A stretch of DNA of 64,000 nucleotides from Methyloversatilis universalis (GTDB lineage Bacteria; Pseudomonadota; Gammaproteobacteria; Methylococcales; Methylococcaceae). The notes under the pieces are model-generated. The model saw only the letters and a program-made list of their open reading frames with translations, did no database searches and was not told the origin of the DNA. The stretch spans positions 21,345 through 85,344 of the forward strand of contig DYIL01000009.1 in the NCBI GenBank assembly GCA_020723665.1, read 5' to 3'. Shown one piece after another: positions 54,817 to 63,958 of the stretch (positions are counted from its first letter, which is position 1; the number at the start of each line of letters is the position of its first letter). A program made the position numbers and the translations under genes.

Positions 54817-55707
54817 ATGCATTTTGATCTACGCGATCTCGAACTATTCGTCGCCGTGGCCGAGGCTGGCAGCATTGCTAAGGCGGCGGAGCACTGCCAT
54901 ACGGTCGCGTCGGCCGTCAGCAAGCGGCTGTCGGATCTCGAAGCGGGGTACGGCACGGCGCTGCTGGTGCGGAGCAGCAAGGGCGTGGCGCCGACGCCCG
55001 CCGGCCTTGCCTTGCTCGCGCGCGCCCGCGCCGTTTTGCATCAGGCCGGGCAACTGGACCGGGAGCTGCGCGGCTACTCGGCGGGAATCCGGGGGCAGGT
55101 GCGGGTGTTCGCCAACATCTCGGCCATCGTGGAATTCCTGCCTTCGGCGCTCGTCTCGTTTCTGTCCGCTCATCCGGAGATTCAGGTACACCTGGAAGAG
55201 CATGTGAGCGGCGTTGTCGCCCGGGCCGTAGCCGACAATCTCGCCGATTTGGGTATCGTGAGCGAGATAGCCGCCGAGGACGGGTTGACGATGATCCCGT
55301 TCCGCGAAGATGAACTGGTCCTGATCGTGCAGCCGGACCATCCGCTGGCTTCGCGCGAGCGCGTCGATTTCGGCGAGACTCTGGACTCGGATTTCGTCGG
55401 ACTCCACAGCGACAGCTCTCTGCACTACCGGATGCTCCGCGCCGCCGCCGATGCGGGCCGGCCGCTCAATCTCAAGATACGGGTCACCAGCTTCGACGCC
55501 GTCAGCGCCATGGTGGCGGCGGGGCTCGGCATCGGCGTGGTGCCGCGGGCCGCCACGACGCCTTATACCGCATCGCTGGGACTGGTGCCGGTCGTTTTGA
55601 ACGATGACTGGGCAAAGCGCCGGCTTCATCTCTGCGTCCGATCGCTGGAGGGATTGTCAGGGGCGGCGAGATTGCTGCTGGATCATCTCGCCGGAGGAGC
55701 GGTTTGA
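54817..55707 (+). CDS. LysR-family transcriptional regulator
   Basis: The 296-residue product begins with the LysR winged-helix domain (LRDLELFVAVAEAGSIAKAA as DLRDLELFVAVAEAGSIAKA, then HTVASAVSKRLSDLEAGYGT) and has a substrate-binding domain (GQVRVFANISAIVEFLPSAL, IQVHLEEHVSGVVARAVADN, GLGIGVVPRAATTPY). It starts 57 nt after the DUF3047 gene. A strong hairpin follows its stop. The target genes are unknown; the methyltransferase just downstream is one candidate. Confidence 0.92.
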   Translation: MHFDLRDLELFVAVAEAGSIAKAAEHCHTVASAVSKRLSDLEAGYGTALLVRSSKGVAPTPAGLALLARARAVLHQAGQLDRELRGYSAGIRGQVRVFANISAIVEFLPSALVSFLSAHPEIQVHLEEHVSGVVARAVADNLADLGIVSEIAAEDGLTMIPFREDELVLIVQPDHPLASRERVDFGETLDSDFVGLHSDSSLHYRMLRAAADAGRPLNLKIRVTSFDAVSAMVAAGLGIGVVPRAATTPYTASLGLVPVVLNDDWAKRRLHLCVRSLEGLSGAARLLLDHLAGGAV

Positions 55708-55712
55708 TTCGG

Positions 55713-55733
55713 GCCATCGCGAGACGCGATGGC
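55713..55733 (+). terminator. Hairpin after the LysR gene
   Basis: A perfect 9-bp stem, GCCATCGCG at 55713-55721 and CGCGATGGC at 55725-55733 with loop AGA, begins 5 nt after the LysR stop. A T-run (TTTTT) appears only 15 nt later, so it is a possible but not textbook terminator. Confidence 0.5.
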
Positions 55734-55811
55734 GGCATCGCCAAACATCGTTTTTCCTCCATTCGTACTTTCGGCATTCTTGCTCGCACCCATTCACCAA
55801 GAGGAGAAAAA

Positions 55812-56600
55812 ATGATGTATCGCTGGGATCCAGAAGATTATTCCCGCCATTCGGCCGGTCAGGAAGCTTGGGCGCGCGAACTCTTGAGCGGCCTGAACCT
55901 GCGCCCGGACGACAGGGTGCTGGACATCGGCTGCGGCGACGGCCGTATCACGGCGGAACTGGCGCAGCGAGTGCCGTTCGGCCGCGTGGTCGGTGTCGAT
56001 CTTTCGGAAGACATGATCCGCTATGCGGCAAGCCGGTTTCCGGCGTCGGATTACCCGAACCTCGAGTTCCGGCAGGCGGATGCCCGGACGCTGCCTTTCG
56101 ACGAGGAATTCACCCTGGTCTATTCCAATGCCGCTTTGCACTGGGTCCGGGATCATGGTTCGGTATTGGCCGGCATCGCCCGGGCGCTCAAGCCGGGTGG
56201 CCGGTGCCGCATGGAGATGGGCGGCCGGGGCAACGCCGCCGCACTGGTCGCGGCGTTCGAGGCCGTGGCCGACGATCCCGTGTGGCGGGAAGATTCCGAA
56301 CGGTTCGAATCGCCCTTCGGTTTCCACGATGCCGAGAGCTATCGGCGTTGGCTCGATGAGGCGGGTTTGGACGCCGAGCGGGTCAAGCTGATCGACAAGG
56401 ACATGGTGCACGCCGATCGCAACGCCTTCATCGGTTGGCTGCGCACGGCTTGGCATTCCTATACGTCGAGAGTCCCGGCGGAGCGGCGGGGGGCCTTCAT
56501 CGAAGCCGTCGCCGAGCGCTATCTGGCCGGGAATCCTCCCGACACCGCGGGACGGGTCCATGTCGCCATGGTGCGGCTCCAGGTGGAAGCGAAAAAATGA
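55812..56600 (+). CDS. Class I SAM-dependent methyltransferase, Tam-like
   Basis: The 262-residue product has SAM motif I (VLDIGCGDGRITAELAQRVP), motif II (VVGVDLSEDMIRYAASRFPA), YSNAALHWVRDHGSVLAGIA and ALKPGGRCRMEMGG. It resembles trans-aconitate 2-methyltransferase and its relatives in length and in the WDPEDYSRHSAGQEAWAREL beginning. ATG 55812 follows GAGGAG. It could methylate a small carboxylic acid, but specificity cannot be read here. A truncated acetyltransferase follows 28 nt later. Confidence 0.87.
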   Translation: MMYRWDPEDYSRHSAGQEAWARELLSGLNLRPDDRVLDIGCGDGRITAELAQRVPFGRVVGVDLSEDMIRYAASRFPASDYPNLEFRQADARTLPFDEEFTLVYSNAALHWVRDHGSVLAGIARALKPGGRCRMEMGGRGNAAALVAAFEAVADDPVWREDSERFESPFGFHDAESYRRWLDEAGLDAERVKLIDKDMVHADRNAFIGWLRTAWHSYTSRVPAERRGAFIEAVAERYLAGNPPDTAGRVHVAMVRLQVEAKK

Positions 56601-56628
56601 GCCACTTTTGGCTGAAGGGCGAAGGTAG

Positions 56629-57147
56629 ATGGAAATTAGAGCTGCGACTCTGAAGGATGCGCCGTTTATCAGCGCCCTTCTTCGCGAGCTTACCGGCAGG
56701 TTCATTGCGCATGAGCTGTCCGAAGAGGCGGCGGGCCGTTTGCTCGAATCGATGGATGAAGCGGCAATCCGGGAGTATATGGCTTCCGGTTGCCGCTACC
56801 GTGTCGCCGAGGAAAACGGCGAAGTGATCGGCGTTGCTGCGGTCAAGGACAACAGCCGCCTTTTTCATCTATTCGTGGCCGAAGGGTTCCAGCGAAAAGG
56901 TCTCGCCCGCCGGCTGTGGGATGTGGCGCGGGAAACTTGTCTTCGGGCCGGAAATCCGGGCGTGTTCACGACTGTTTCGGGTAAAGCCAGCCGGCCAGAA
57001 TCCCGTAAACGGCGAACTCGACCATGCCGAACAGAAACCATTGTGCCGCCAGGCTTCCCGGAACGGGGTACAGCAGGTATTGATTCAGATCCACCAGGAG
57101 TCCGGCGAGAACGGCGAAGGACAGGCCGTGAACCAGCCCTTCCTTGA
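56629..57147 (+). pseudogene. GNAT acetyltransferase with lost C-terminus
   Basis: The first 115 residues are a GNAT domain (EIRAATLKDAPFISALLREL, VAEENGEVIGVAAVKDNSRL, the acetyl-CoA loop VAEGFQRKGLARRLWDVARE). After GNPGVFTT the sense stops abruptly at about 56970: the expected last strand (a YxxxGF-type motif) is replaced by Arg/Pro-rich translation that is the antisense of the membrane-protein gene ending at 56966. This looks like a deletion or rearrangement junction. The remaining open frame to 57147 is not a natural end. Confidence 0.7.
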
Positions 57148-57397
57148 TGCCGCCGTTCCGCGCGCAGCGAACGTAGCTCAGGACGAAGAGCAATGCGATG
57201 CCGGCCGTGAGCAGCAGCGACAGCCACAAGCTCCTTTCCGCCTCCGGCCTGGCGATACCGGCCAACACGGCATCGGCGTCGCGGAGAATCACCATGTGGA
57301 CCAGACCGTTCCAGAGCAACGCGAATACAAAGATGGCGGCGGTCGCGAGAAGAAGACGTCTTGCATTCAGGTTCATGTCTTGGTTGGGTTTGAGCAT
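56966..57397 (-). CDS. Small four-helix membrane protein of unknown function
   Basis: The 143-residue product has four hydrophobic segments, for example LLLATAAIFVFALLWNGLVH, SLWLSLLLTAGIALLFVLSY and FGMVEFAVYGILAGWLYPKQ, with short charged loops. Start is ATG 57395-57397 or the ATG 7 codons further on (MNLNARRLLL). I do not recognise the family with certainty. Its 3' end overlaps, in antisense, the ruined end of the acetyltransferase gene. It follows the RimJ-type gene by 32 nt on the same strand. Confidence 0.7.
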   Translation of the reverse strand: MLKPNQDMNLNARRLLLATAAIFVFALLWNGLVHMVILRDADAVLAGIARPEAERSLWLSLLLTAGIALLFVLSYVRCARNGGIKEGLVHGLSFAVLAGLLVDLNQYLLYPVPGSLAAQWFLFGMVEFAVYGILAGWLYPKQS

Positions 57398-57429
57398 GAT
57401 GGATTCGGGAGAAGGAAACGGCAGGCCGA

Positions 57430-57957
57430 TTATACGTCGACGCCTTCCTCGACATAGGCGTAGAGGACCTGGTCGATGAGGACGCCGTCCTTGAAGGCGG
57501 CACGCCGCATCACCCCTTCTCGTTTGAACTCGGCTTTCTCCAGCACCCGCATGGATGCCGGATTCCACGCGAATACGCGGGCTTCCAGGCGAATCAGGCC
57601 GAATCGCGACATGATTTCCGGCACGAGCGCGCGGGCCGCGGCCGTAGCAATCCTCCGTCCCCAATACGGCTCGCCGAGCCAATAGCCGAATTCGGCGGAT
57701 CTGGCATATATGCCTGCCCGTGGCTCCATGCCGATTCCGCCGATGACGCGGCTGTCCACTTCGATGGCCCACGAGGTGCGGACGGGCATCCCGGCGACAT
57801 GCGCTATCCACCAGTTCGCGTCTTTTTCCGTATAGGGATGGGGAAATCGGTCGGTCAGATTCCGCCATATCTTGCGATTATTGGCGAGCGCCACGAGATC
57901 GGCCTTGTCGTGCTCCGACCAATCGCGGATCACGCCATGCTCGAATTCGATCCGCAT
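57430..57957 (-). CDS. RimJ/RimL-type GNAT N-acetyltransferase
   Basis: The 175-residue product fits the RimJ/RimL group, which acetylates protein N-termini or small amines: RDWSEHDKADLVALANNRKI, HPYTEKDANWWIAHVAGMPV, GYWLGEPYWGRRIATAAARA (the acetyl-CoA loop), and RLEARVFAWNPASMRVLEKA ending GVMRRAAFKDG. ATG at 57955-57957 was chosen over an upstream ATG because it starts the family-like sequence. The substrate is unknown. Confidence 0.9.
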   Translation of the reverse strand: MRIEFEHGVIRDWSEHDKADLVALANNRKIWRNLTDRFPHPYTEKDANWWIAHVAGMPVRTSWAIEVDSRVIGGIGMEPRAGIYARSAEFGYWLGEPYWGRRIATAAARALVPEIMSRFGLIRLEARVFAWNPASMRVLEKAEFKREGVMRRAAFKDGVLIDQVLYAYVEEGVDV

Positions 57958-58031
57958 GGGTTTTCTCCCGGGTAAAAACCAATATCTATTCACTGCATGG
58001 GGGAGCGTCGGTATTGGCCCTCAAACCGGCT

Positions 58032-59000
58032 TTACGTGCCTTGAACCCGATGGGTATCGTCTATCGACGGATACGCCCGAAGCTGCACGATGCTTCTCAC
58101 CGCCTCGCGCAACCAGATGTGGCCGGGGTCCCGGTCGTGACGGGCGTGCCAGAGCATCGAAACTGTGAAGGTCTCGATCTCGATCGGCGTGGGGCTCAGG
58201 GTCAGCTTGAACGTTTCTGCGCAGCGCCGCGCCATGGACGCCGGCAGCGTGGCGATGGCGTCGGCCTCCTTGAGGATGAAGGGCAGGGCGGAAAAGCGCG
58301 TGGTCGAGAGCAAAACCCGCCGTCGCAAATTTCGGCGCGCGAGCGCTTCGTCGACGACGCCTTCGAAGCCTCCGGAGAAGGACATCAGGAGATGGGGCAG
58401 GGCGAGATAGTCTTCCAGACCGATGGGCGCGGGTATGCCCAGCCGCGCGCCGTCGAACAGGCACACATAGCCTTCCCGGTAAAGGTTCTCCTGGCGGTGC
58501 CAGCTCGCCACGTCCGTGAATCGCGAGACGCCGAGGTCTATCTCCTGGTTGTCCAATAATTTCGCTCCCTGTTCATGCCCGGCAAGACGGATCGCGACAC
58601 GCACGCCGGGCGCCTCGCGCCGGATGCGCTCGATCAGGCTCGGGGAGAGCGCCACCTCGATGCTGTCCGGCATGCCGAGGCGGAAGCTGCGCTCGGCGGT
58701 GGCCGGATCGAAGCGCGGAGTCCCGTACATTTCCCGATGAATGATTTCGAGCGCCGGACCGAGCTGTTCCGCAAGTTCCAAGGCCCTGGCAGTCGGTTCC
58801 ATGCCTTTCGCCGTTCTCAGGAAAAGCTCGTCCTTGAACATTTCCCGTAGTCTCATCAGCGCCGCGCTCACCGCAGGCTGGCCGAGATATAGGCGGCCGG
58901 CCGCCCGCGTCACGCTCCGTTCCTTCAGGAGAGCGCTGAATACCGGCAGCAGGTTCAGGTCCGCCTTTCTAAAATCGATTTCGTTGATGTTTTCAATCAT
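58032..59000 (-). CDS. LysR-family transcriptional regulator (NodD/SyrM-like)
   Basis: The 322-residue regulator has the winged-helix domain (FRKADLNLLPVFSALLKERS, AAGRLYLGQPAVSAALMRLR) and a substrate domain with SFRLGMPDSIEVALSPSLIE and the downstream AIRLAGHEQGAKLLDNQEID. The DLNLLPVF start is typical of the NodD/LeuO/SyrM branch. It is divergent from the SDR gene with 119 nt between, so control of that gene is the simplest reading. Confidence 0.91.
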   Translation of the reverse strand: MIENINEIDFRKADLNLLPVFSALLKERSVTRAAGRLYLGQPAVSAALMRLREMFKDELFLRTAKGMEPTARALELAEQLGPALEIIHREMYGTPRFDPATAERSFRLGMPDSIEVALSPSLIERIRREAPGVRVAIRLAGHEQGAKLLDNQEIDLGVSRFTDVASWHRQENLYREGYVCLFDGARLGIPAPIGLEDYLALPHLLMSFSGGFEGVVDEALARRNLRRRVLLSTTRFSALPFILKEADAIATLPASMARRCAETFKLTLSPTPIEIETFTVSMLWHARHDRDPGHIWLREAVRSIVQLRAYPSIDDTHRVQGT

Positions 59001-59119
59001 AACAATCGATTTGAATAATAGAAAAACGATCCTCAGAATTCAACCCGCGACGGAAAGCTCTAAGAGCCCTAAACAGTGCTGTTAGAGCGAGCCGCAGTCT
59101 CTATCGTTCGGAGGTCACT

Positions 59120-59929
59120 ATGTCTCATCGTAAAAAGGCCCTGATCACGGGCAGTTCCCGCGGCATCGGAAAGGGTATCGCTCTCAAACTCGCCACGCAG
59201 GGCGCCGATGTCGCCATTCATTACTATCGCAACCGGGAGGCCGCCGACGACACCCTGGCCGAAGTACGCCGGCGCGGCGCGGACGGATTCATCGTCCAGG
59301 CGGACGTTTCGAACCCGGCCGAAATCGCCCGGATGTTCGATGAAGTCGGCGAGCGATTCGAGGGGCTCGACATTTTTGTGGCCAACGCCCGGCCCGAAGC
59401 GTCCGAGTTCTTCCATCCGCCCTTCGAAATCACTCCCGAACAGTGGGATTCGGCCTTCGATTCCCAGGTCAAAGCCTTTCTCGTTGCGGTGCGGGAGGCG
59501 GCGCAGCTTATGCGCGACGGCGGTCGAATCGTCGCGATGACTTACTCGCCCGGCGGCCGCACCGGAAGCCTGCAACCCTGGGTTGCCATGGGTTCGGCCA
59601 AGGCGGCGCTGGAGTCGCTCGTCCGCTACTTTGCCGTTGCTCTGGCCAAGCGAGGCATCACGGTGAATGCGGTCAGCCCCGGCTGGGTCGAGGACAGCGT
59701 GCTGAACAGCCTGCCCGAACCGGCACAGGACGCCATCCGGCGCTGGCATACCCGCGGCTGGACCCCCATGGGCCGGCTCGGCACCCCGGCCGATATCGGC
59801 AATGCCGTGGCTTTGCTCTGCTCGGAGGACGCCGGCTGGATTACAGGCCAAATACTTTTCGCCGACGGCGGCGCGTCTCTGATGGACGCCGGACATCCGC
59901 CCGAGCTGCAACTCGGATGGGAGCCGTAG
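59120..59929 (+). CDS. Short-chain dehydrogenase/reductase lacking the usual Tyr
   Basis: The 269-residue product has the cofactor motif ALITGSSRGIGKGIALKLAT and an NxRP-type loop (FVANARPEASEF, where NAG is usual). The active-site segment ends PWVAMGSAKAALESLVRYFA, and the C-terminus has GRLGTPADIGNAVALLCSED and WITGQILFADGGASLMDAG. The Lys is present, but the Tyr expected 4 or 7 places before it (YxxxK or the Tyr-x6-Lys of FabL-like reductases) is Met or Trp. It could work in another way or be a non-catalytic relative. LysR is divergent upstream. Confidence 0.87.
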   Translation: MSHRKKALITGSSRGIGKGIALKLATQGADVAIHYYRNREAADDTLAEVRRRGADGFIVQADVSNPAEIARMFDEVGERFEGLDIFVANARPEASEFFHPPFEITPEQWDSAFDSQVKAFLVAVREAAQLMRDGGRIVAMTYSPGGRTGSLQPWVAMGSAKAALESLVRYFAVALAKRGITVNAVSPGWVEDSVLNSLPEPAQDAIRRWHTRGWTPMGRLGTPADIGNAVALLCSEDAGWITGQILFADGGASLMDAGHPPELQLGWEP

Positions 59930-60433
59930 CCCCTGCGACTTGACTTTCAGCGGCATCCCGCGTGAGCCGAGCAAACTCGGTATGGCGGAGCGTCGCCAAG
60001 AAATCGCACGGGGAAACAATCTCGCAGGTTGCCGATGCGTTTCCGGCGAAACTGGTTGCGAGGATGCCGGATTTTTCCCACTCGCCCTCGGGTTGGGAAT
60101 TCCGGCGTCTTCACCGTATCGGTCCCGAATTGGCATCCCAGCACCGGTAAGATTGCCCGAAGATCCAGCTCGCCCTGGTATCGTTTCTGTGAAACCAGTC
60201 GGGACTTGACACTCCGGCAGTTTCTTCGCCCAGGTTCCGTTTCCGCAACCCAGATCGATTATCAGGCCGGAATCGAGACCCACGGCACGGAACAGCGCCA
60301 GCAACTCGTCGCCGGCGCCTTCCACCAGATCGGGGAAGCCGACATGATGCACATAGGCGAGATCTTCCTCGTAGAACGGCATCATCGTTTCGAAGCTTTT
60401 TTTCGACTGGAATTCCGCCAGCCGATGGGGCGG
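59930..60433. other. Mostly non-coding region with a methyltransferase fragment
   Basis: About 500 nt between the SDR (plus) and the TPR gene (minus). The only coding-like piece is the broken methyltransferase N-terminus at 60205-60385. The remainder shows no recognisable product. Confidence 0.55.
60205..60385 (-). pseudogene. N-terminal fragment of a class I methyltransferase
   Basis: From ATG 60383-60385 the frame reads MMPFYEEDLAYVHHVGFPDL and then SAM motif I (LIIDLGCGNGTWAKKL). After about 60205 the sense is lost, and the open frame runs on into the antisense of the SDR gene. Only about 60 of the normal 200 or more residues remain. This is a remnant, not a working gene. Confidence 0.65.
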
Positions 60434-62151
60434 TCAAAGCCGGTCCATCCCGATGGGGCCGCCATCATCGGCACGGGTCTTGACCAATCTTCGTTCAACG
60501 TCTGCCACGGCGCTGTCCTTGCCTTGTTTCCGGTACGCTTCCTTGAGGCCCCAGAGTGTCCAGGCGTCGTTCGGCGCTTCTCGGAGAGCAAGCTTGAACT
60601 CCCGCTCCGCCCCCGCCGGGTCGCCCTGGAGAAACCGCAGCGCGCCTACCGAGCGGCGCACCGGATAGTACCAGTAGGGCGGTTCCATGTACGACAGCCT
60701 TTCCTGAATCGCCGCCGCTCTTTCAAAGGCAGAAATGGCATTTGCCAGATCGTCCTCAGCTTGAGCGATGCGGGCCGTGAGAACCTCCTGGGCGATCCGG
60801 ACGATGTCCGGCGCCGGAACGCCGCCTTCCATCAGGTCGGAAAAGTCCGCCGTCTTGCCGATTTCGATCAAGGCACCGAGTTCCGCCCGGGCTTCCTGCG
60901 GCGATCCCTTGTTAGCTGCCGCAACCCCTCGGGCATAGCGCCACATGACTTGTACGTAGGGGAATTTCGAGCCCGGATCGGCCATGTTCAGGACCGTTTC
61001 GGGCGGGCCGAACTGGGCGCGGGCGAAGTATGGCGCGGCCTTGACCGGCTGCATCCACGGCACCGTGCGGACCGTTTCGTCGGAGATCACGTCGGCGAGT
61101 TTCTCAGCGGCGGCGAGCGCGGTATTGCCGTCGCCTGCCATCTGTGCCGAAACCATCAGAAAATGAACGTTATGCGGGTAATAGGCTTCCGCGTAGATGC
61201 CCTTGGCGCCGGTTTCCTTCAGATAAGCCTCGTCCACTTCGATGGCGGCGCGGTTGGCTTCGAGAGCGTCCCGATAGCGGCCCAGCCGGTAATACAGGTG
61301 TCCCGGCATGTGACCAGGTGTCCCGCGCCCGGCATCAGCCCGGCGAGGCGGTCTGCGTAGGACTCCGCCCGCTCGGGACGGTCGGAGGCCTCCACCATGT
61401 GGATGTAATAGTGAATCGCGCCGGCGTGGTCGGGATCGTTGGCCAGTACCTCCTCCAATACCTTCAAGATTTCCGCCGTGCGCCCCTTGGGCTTGCGGCC
61501 TCCGTCTTCCCAGTAATCCCACGGCGAGAGGTCCATCAGGCTTTCCGCATACAGCACGGCGATGTCGTCGTCCCCGGGGAAGCGCCTGGCCAACCCGCCC
61601 ATCGCCGCGGCGTAGGCTTGGTCCAGGCGCTTCCGGTCGACTTCGGGGCTTTTGGCATAGCGTTTCGAGAGTGCTTCGATCAAGGCCTGTTCCTTGGCGT
61701 TCGCGTGCTTGGCGAGGGCGTTCGCTTTGCTGACCGCGGCCCAGGCCGGACCGGCGGCGGAAGGTTCCATCGGCGCGTTGATGTTCGGCCCCAGCACCAG
61801 GGCTTCGCCCCAGAAACATAGGGCGCACTTCGGATCGAGTTTCTGCGCCATGCGGAAGGCCCGCTGCGCTTCCAGATGGTTGAAGGCGTAGGCGAGCCGT
61901 AAGCCCTGATCGAAATAGCGCTGGGCGCGGGCGTTGCTCGTGGTGATCTTATAGCTCAGCGTACCGAGGTTATCCCATAAGGGCGGTTCGCTGTCGACAT
62001 AAGCGGCCTGGGCGGAAGCGGGTTGCTTGGGATAATGGCCTGCCTCGGTGTGAGCGTGATTGGCGGCCGGGTTCGCGAAAACGACGCGGGCGACGAACAG
62101 CAACGCGGCTGCCAGCGTGACGTAGATCGTGCTGTGGTTGCGATGTTTCAT
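60434..62151 (-). pseudogene. Secreted TPR-repeat protein with one frame change
   Basis: The start ATG at 62149-62151 opens with a signal peptide (HSTIYVTLAAALLFVARVVF). TPR-like units follow (ARAQRYFDQGLRLAYAFNHL, RMAQKLDPKCALCFWGEALV, GPNINAPMEP) to GLMPGAGHLV. Near 61308-61315 the sense moves by one base to HMPGHLYYRLGRYRDALEAN and goes on through more TPR units to VADVERRLVKTRADDGGPIG. A missing C in GTCCAC would explain it. Joined, it would have 572 residues. The family is a known but uncharacterised TPR protein of proteobacteria. Confidence 0.75.
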
Positions 62152-62730
62152 ATCCGATTCCCATCCTAGTCGCATGGAGTACGGCTGGAGAATTATCGAC
62201 AGCCGGCTCCGGATCGAACGGCTGGCCGACCTGGAGCGTCGACGATTCTAAAAGAGGACTTGCGTATTTTGCTCGTGAATTTTCCCGGATAAGATCGAAT
62301 CAACCCGTATTGGGAAGCATTTCTTCCATCTTGCACATGGATAGTCATACACGTTGCCGGGTTGTCCTTTGCTCCCGTTGCCTTGGCCGGCACGGCATCG
62401 TTCGGTCGGATTAGGCCGATCGTGGCGCGGAAGCTGCACCGTTGTCCGGGGTTCACCCTTTCGGCCAGGTTCCGCTCGGCAAGAGTTGCTGCCGCAAAAC
62501 TTGTGGGGACGAGAGGCTTCGCGCGAAGAGTGGTGTTTGTGGGGAGGGAGATGGGGCGAATGGCGGCGCGCTGACCGAATCACCGTCGGTTGCCTAGCGT
62601 GCCATCGTTTCTGCTTTGAACGCGCCGTGGTTTCGAAGCAAATAATGGCTCACGAAAGATAGCCAGATCTTTCGTGAGCCGATCGGTGCCGCATGAAGCT
62701 GGGCCCTACCCCGGTCAGTTTCGCGGTGGA
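62152..62730. other. Non-coding stretch with a long perfect hairpin
   Basis: About 580 nt between the TPR gene start and the end of the next minus-strand gene. I see no credible gene; the short frames on both strands lack domains. The only clear structure is the hairpin at 62647-62680. Confidence 0.55.
62647..62680. terminator. 14-bp perfect hairpin
   Basis: GGCTCACGAAAGAT at 62647-62660 pairs perfectly with ATCTTTCGTGAGCC at 62667-62680 around AGCCAG. It lies about 50 nt beyond the stop of the minus-strand gene at 62731, in the right place for its terminator, though there is no long T-run. Confidence 0.6.
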
Positions 62731-63436
62731 TTATTGGAACTGCGGTTTATCGTAACCAGCGCGGAACAGATAAACTGTGGTGGTCAAGCCATCGCCGTCG
62801 TCGGTGTAGTCGAACGTCAGACCGGGGAATTGATCGGCTACCTTTGAGCTGCAACGATTCCTCGAACTGTTCTCGCGCGGTCTGGTCGCTATGTTGTGCC
62901 ACGATCCGGCAGATCGTGGCGCTGCAATGCAGGTCGACGGGAGCCGTTTGGCCGAGTTCCGCGTCGGCCAGGGCGAGCCCAAGACTCTCCTCGGCCGTCG
63001 CAACCCAAGCCTGGTCTACGGGTTGAGACTCAAAAGCGGTTACGATGGCATCGAACTTCTGGCGAAGCTAGGTCTCCGCCTGAGCCGCGTCAAACGGCGG
63101 CGCGTGCGGATCAATCTCCGAATTTTGTTGGGCCGCTGAGCGGCCGGCGTTGGGCCGAGACCTTGACACCTCGGCGGCGAGCGTATCCAAGCGCTGCCGC
63201 AGATGTTTGACCTCGGCCCGAAGCGCGGCGCTCTCATCCTTGACGGCTCGGGCGGTGAAATCCGGCTCATGGGCATGCGCATTGGTGCGCGAGTCGGAGT
63301 TGGGTGCAGCCGCTATCATGCGCGAATTCACCGTCCCGTCCTGGATTTCAGACGTTCGACCGTCCCAGATCAGGTAGCCGCAGGTGCCTATCGTTGCCAC
63401 GCAGCCGATGAGCTGCAAAGTACGGACAGATTTCAT
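62731..63436 (-). pseudogene. Single-pass periplasmic protein with amber codon and frame change
   Basis: The frame starts at ATG 63434-63436 with an N-terminal membrane anchor (LQLIGCVATIGTCGYLIWDG) and a short coiled coil (LRAEVKHLRQRLDTLAAEVS). It hits TAG at 63068-63070 and continues in the same frame (LRQKFDAIVTAFESQPVDQA, LHCSATICRIVAQHSDQTAR). Near 62843-62845, an AAA run on the coding strand, it changes frame to VADQFPGLTFDYTDDGDGLT and ends KPQFQ. A CAG to TAG change and one extra A would explain the breaks. I do not recognise the family. Confidence 0.6.
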
Positions 63437-63471
63437 CGCTTTTCCCTCGCTCTTCGGTGTCGTCGAATGCC

Positions 63472-63915
63472 CTAGTTTTCTTCTACACCATAATAGCTAC
63501 AGATGCCGGCCTTTGGCAGAAGCGGACACCTGATCACGTAGTAACCGTCGGCTGTGCTGATATTGACGCCTTGTATTTCGATCTCGCCGTTGGCGGGACT
63601 GGCGGGCGCGGTAAACGTGCTAGTGTCCATGTTCGTTGTGGTACCGAATTTGTCGAAGGAGAACGCACGGCAGCTTACCGTTTGGCCAACCGTCTGAACC
63701 CGGACCCTCACCAGGGAGTTGGCGCCGTCGGTAGCTCCTTCCTCGTCTTTGATAACGGGGCAGCGTACTATGGCTGTGGTGTTGCCGTTGTCATCCAGCC
63801 TGTTTTCCCGCCACAGGAACTGCGTGACTTGGTTCCCTCTTTCGGGGTGACATTCGATCCCGGCGTAATATTGGGTATCGGCGGCCGAGCTCACGGTCGG
63901 CGTGGTTGCGAGCAT
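63472..63915 (-). CDS. Secreted protein of unknown function
   Basis: The frame has a cleavable-looking end of signal peptide (TPTVSSAADTQYY) and a small beta-rich Cys-containing body (YAGIECHPERGNQV, AIVRCPVIKDEEG, TVSCRAFSFDKF, YVIRCPLLPKAGICSYYGV). ATG 63915 is the first usual start, yet the hydrophobic leader (ILISAAAVIG) lies before it. In that frame there is no ATG, GTG or TTG before an upstream TGA at 63952-63954, so the true start may need a frame change or a rare codon. A similar ending seems to occur at 63959 in the next gene. Confidence 0.6.
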   Translation of the reverse strand: MLATTPTVSSAADTQYYAGIECHPERGNQVTQFLWRENRLDDNGNTTAIVRCPVIKDEEGATDGANSLVRVRVQTVGQTVSCRAFSFDKFGTTTNMDTSTFTAPASPANGEIEIQGVNISTADGYYVIRCPLLPKAGICSYYGVEEN

Positions 63916-63958
63916 GCCGATAACGGCAGCGGCAGATATAAGAATCTGTCTTCAAACC

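Noticed and set aside
54313..63070. Amber (TAG) recoding, for example pyrrolysine, at 54313 and 63068
   Set aside because: TAG ends several intact genes here (prsR, fecR, the ABC permease, the SDR, the maturase), and no dedicated tRNA or enzyme gene is seen. Point mutation or error is simpler.
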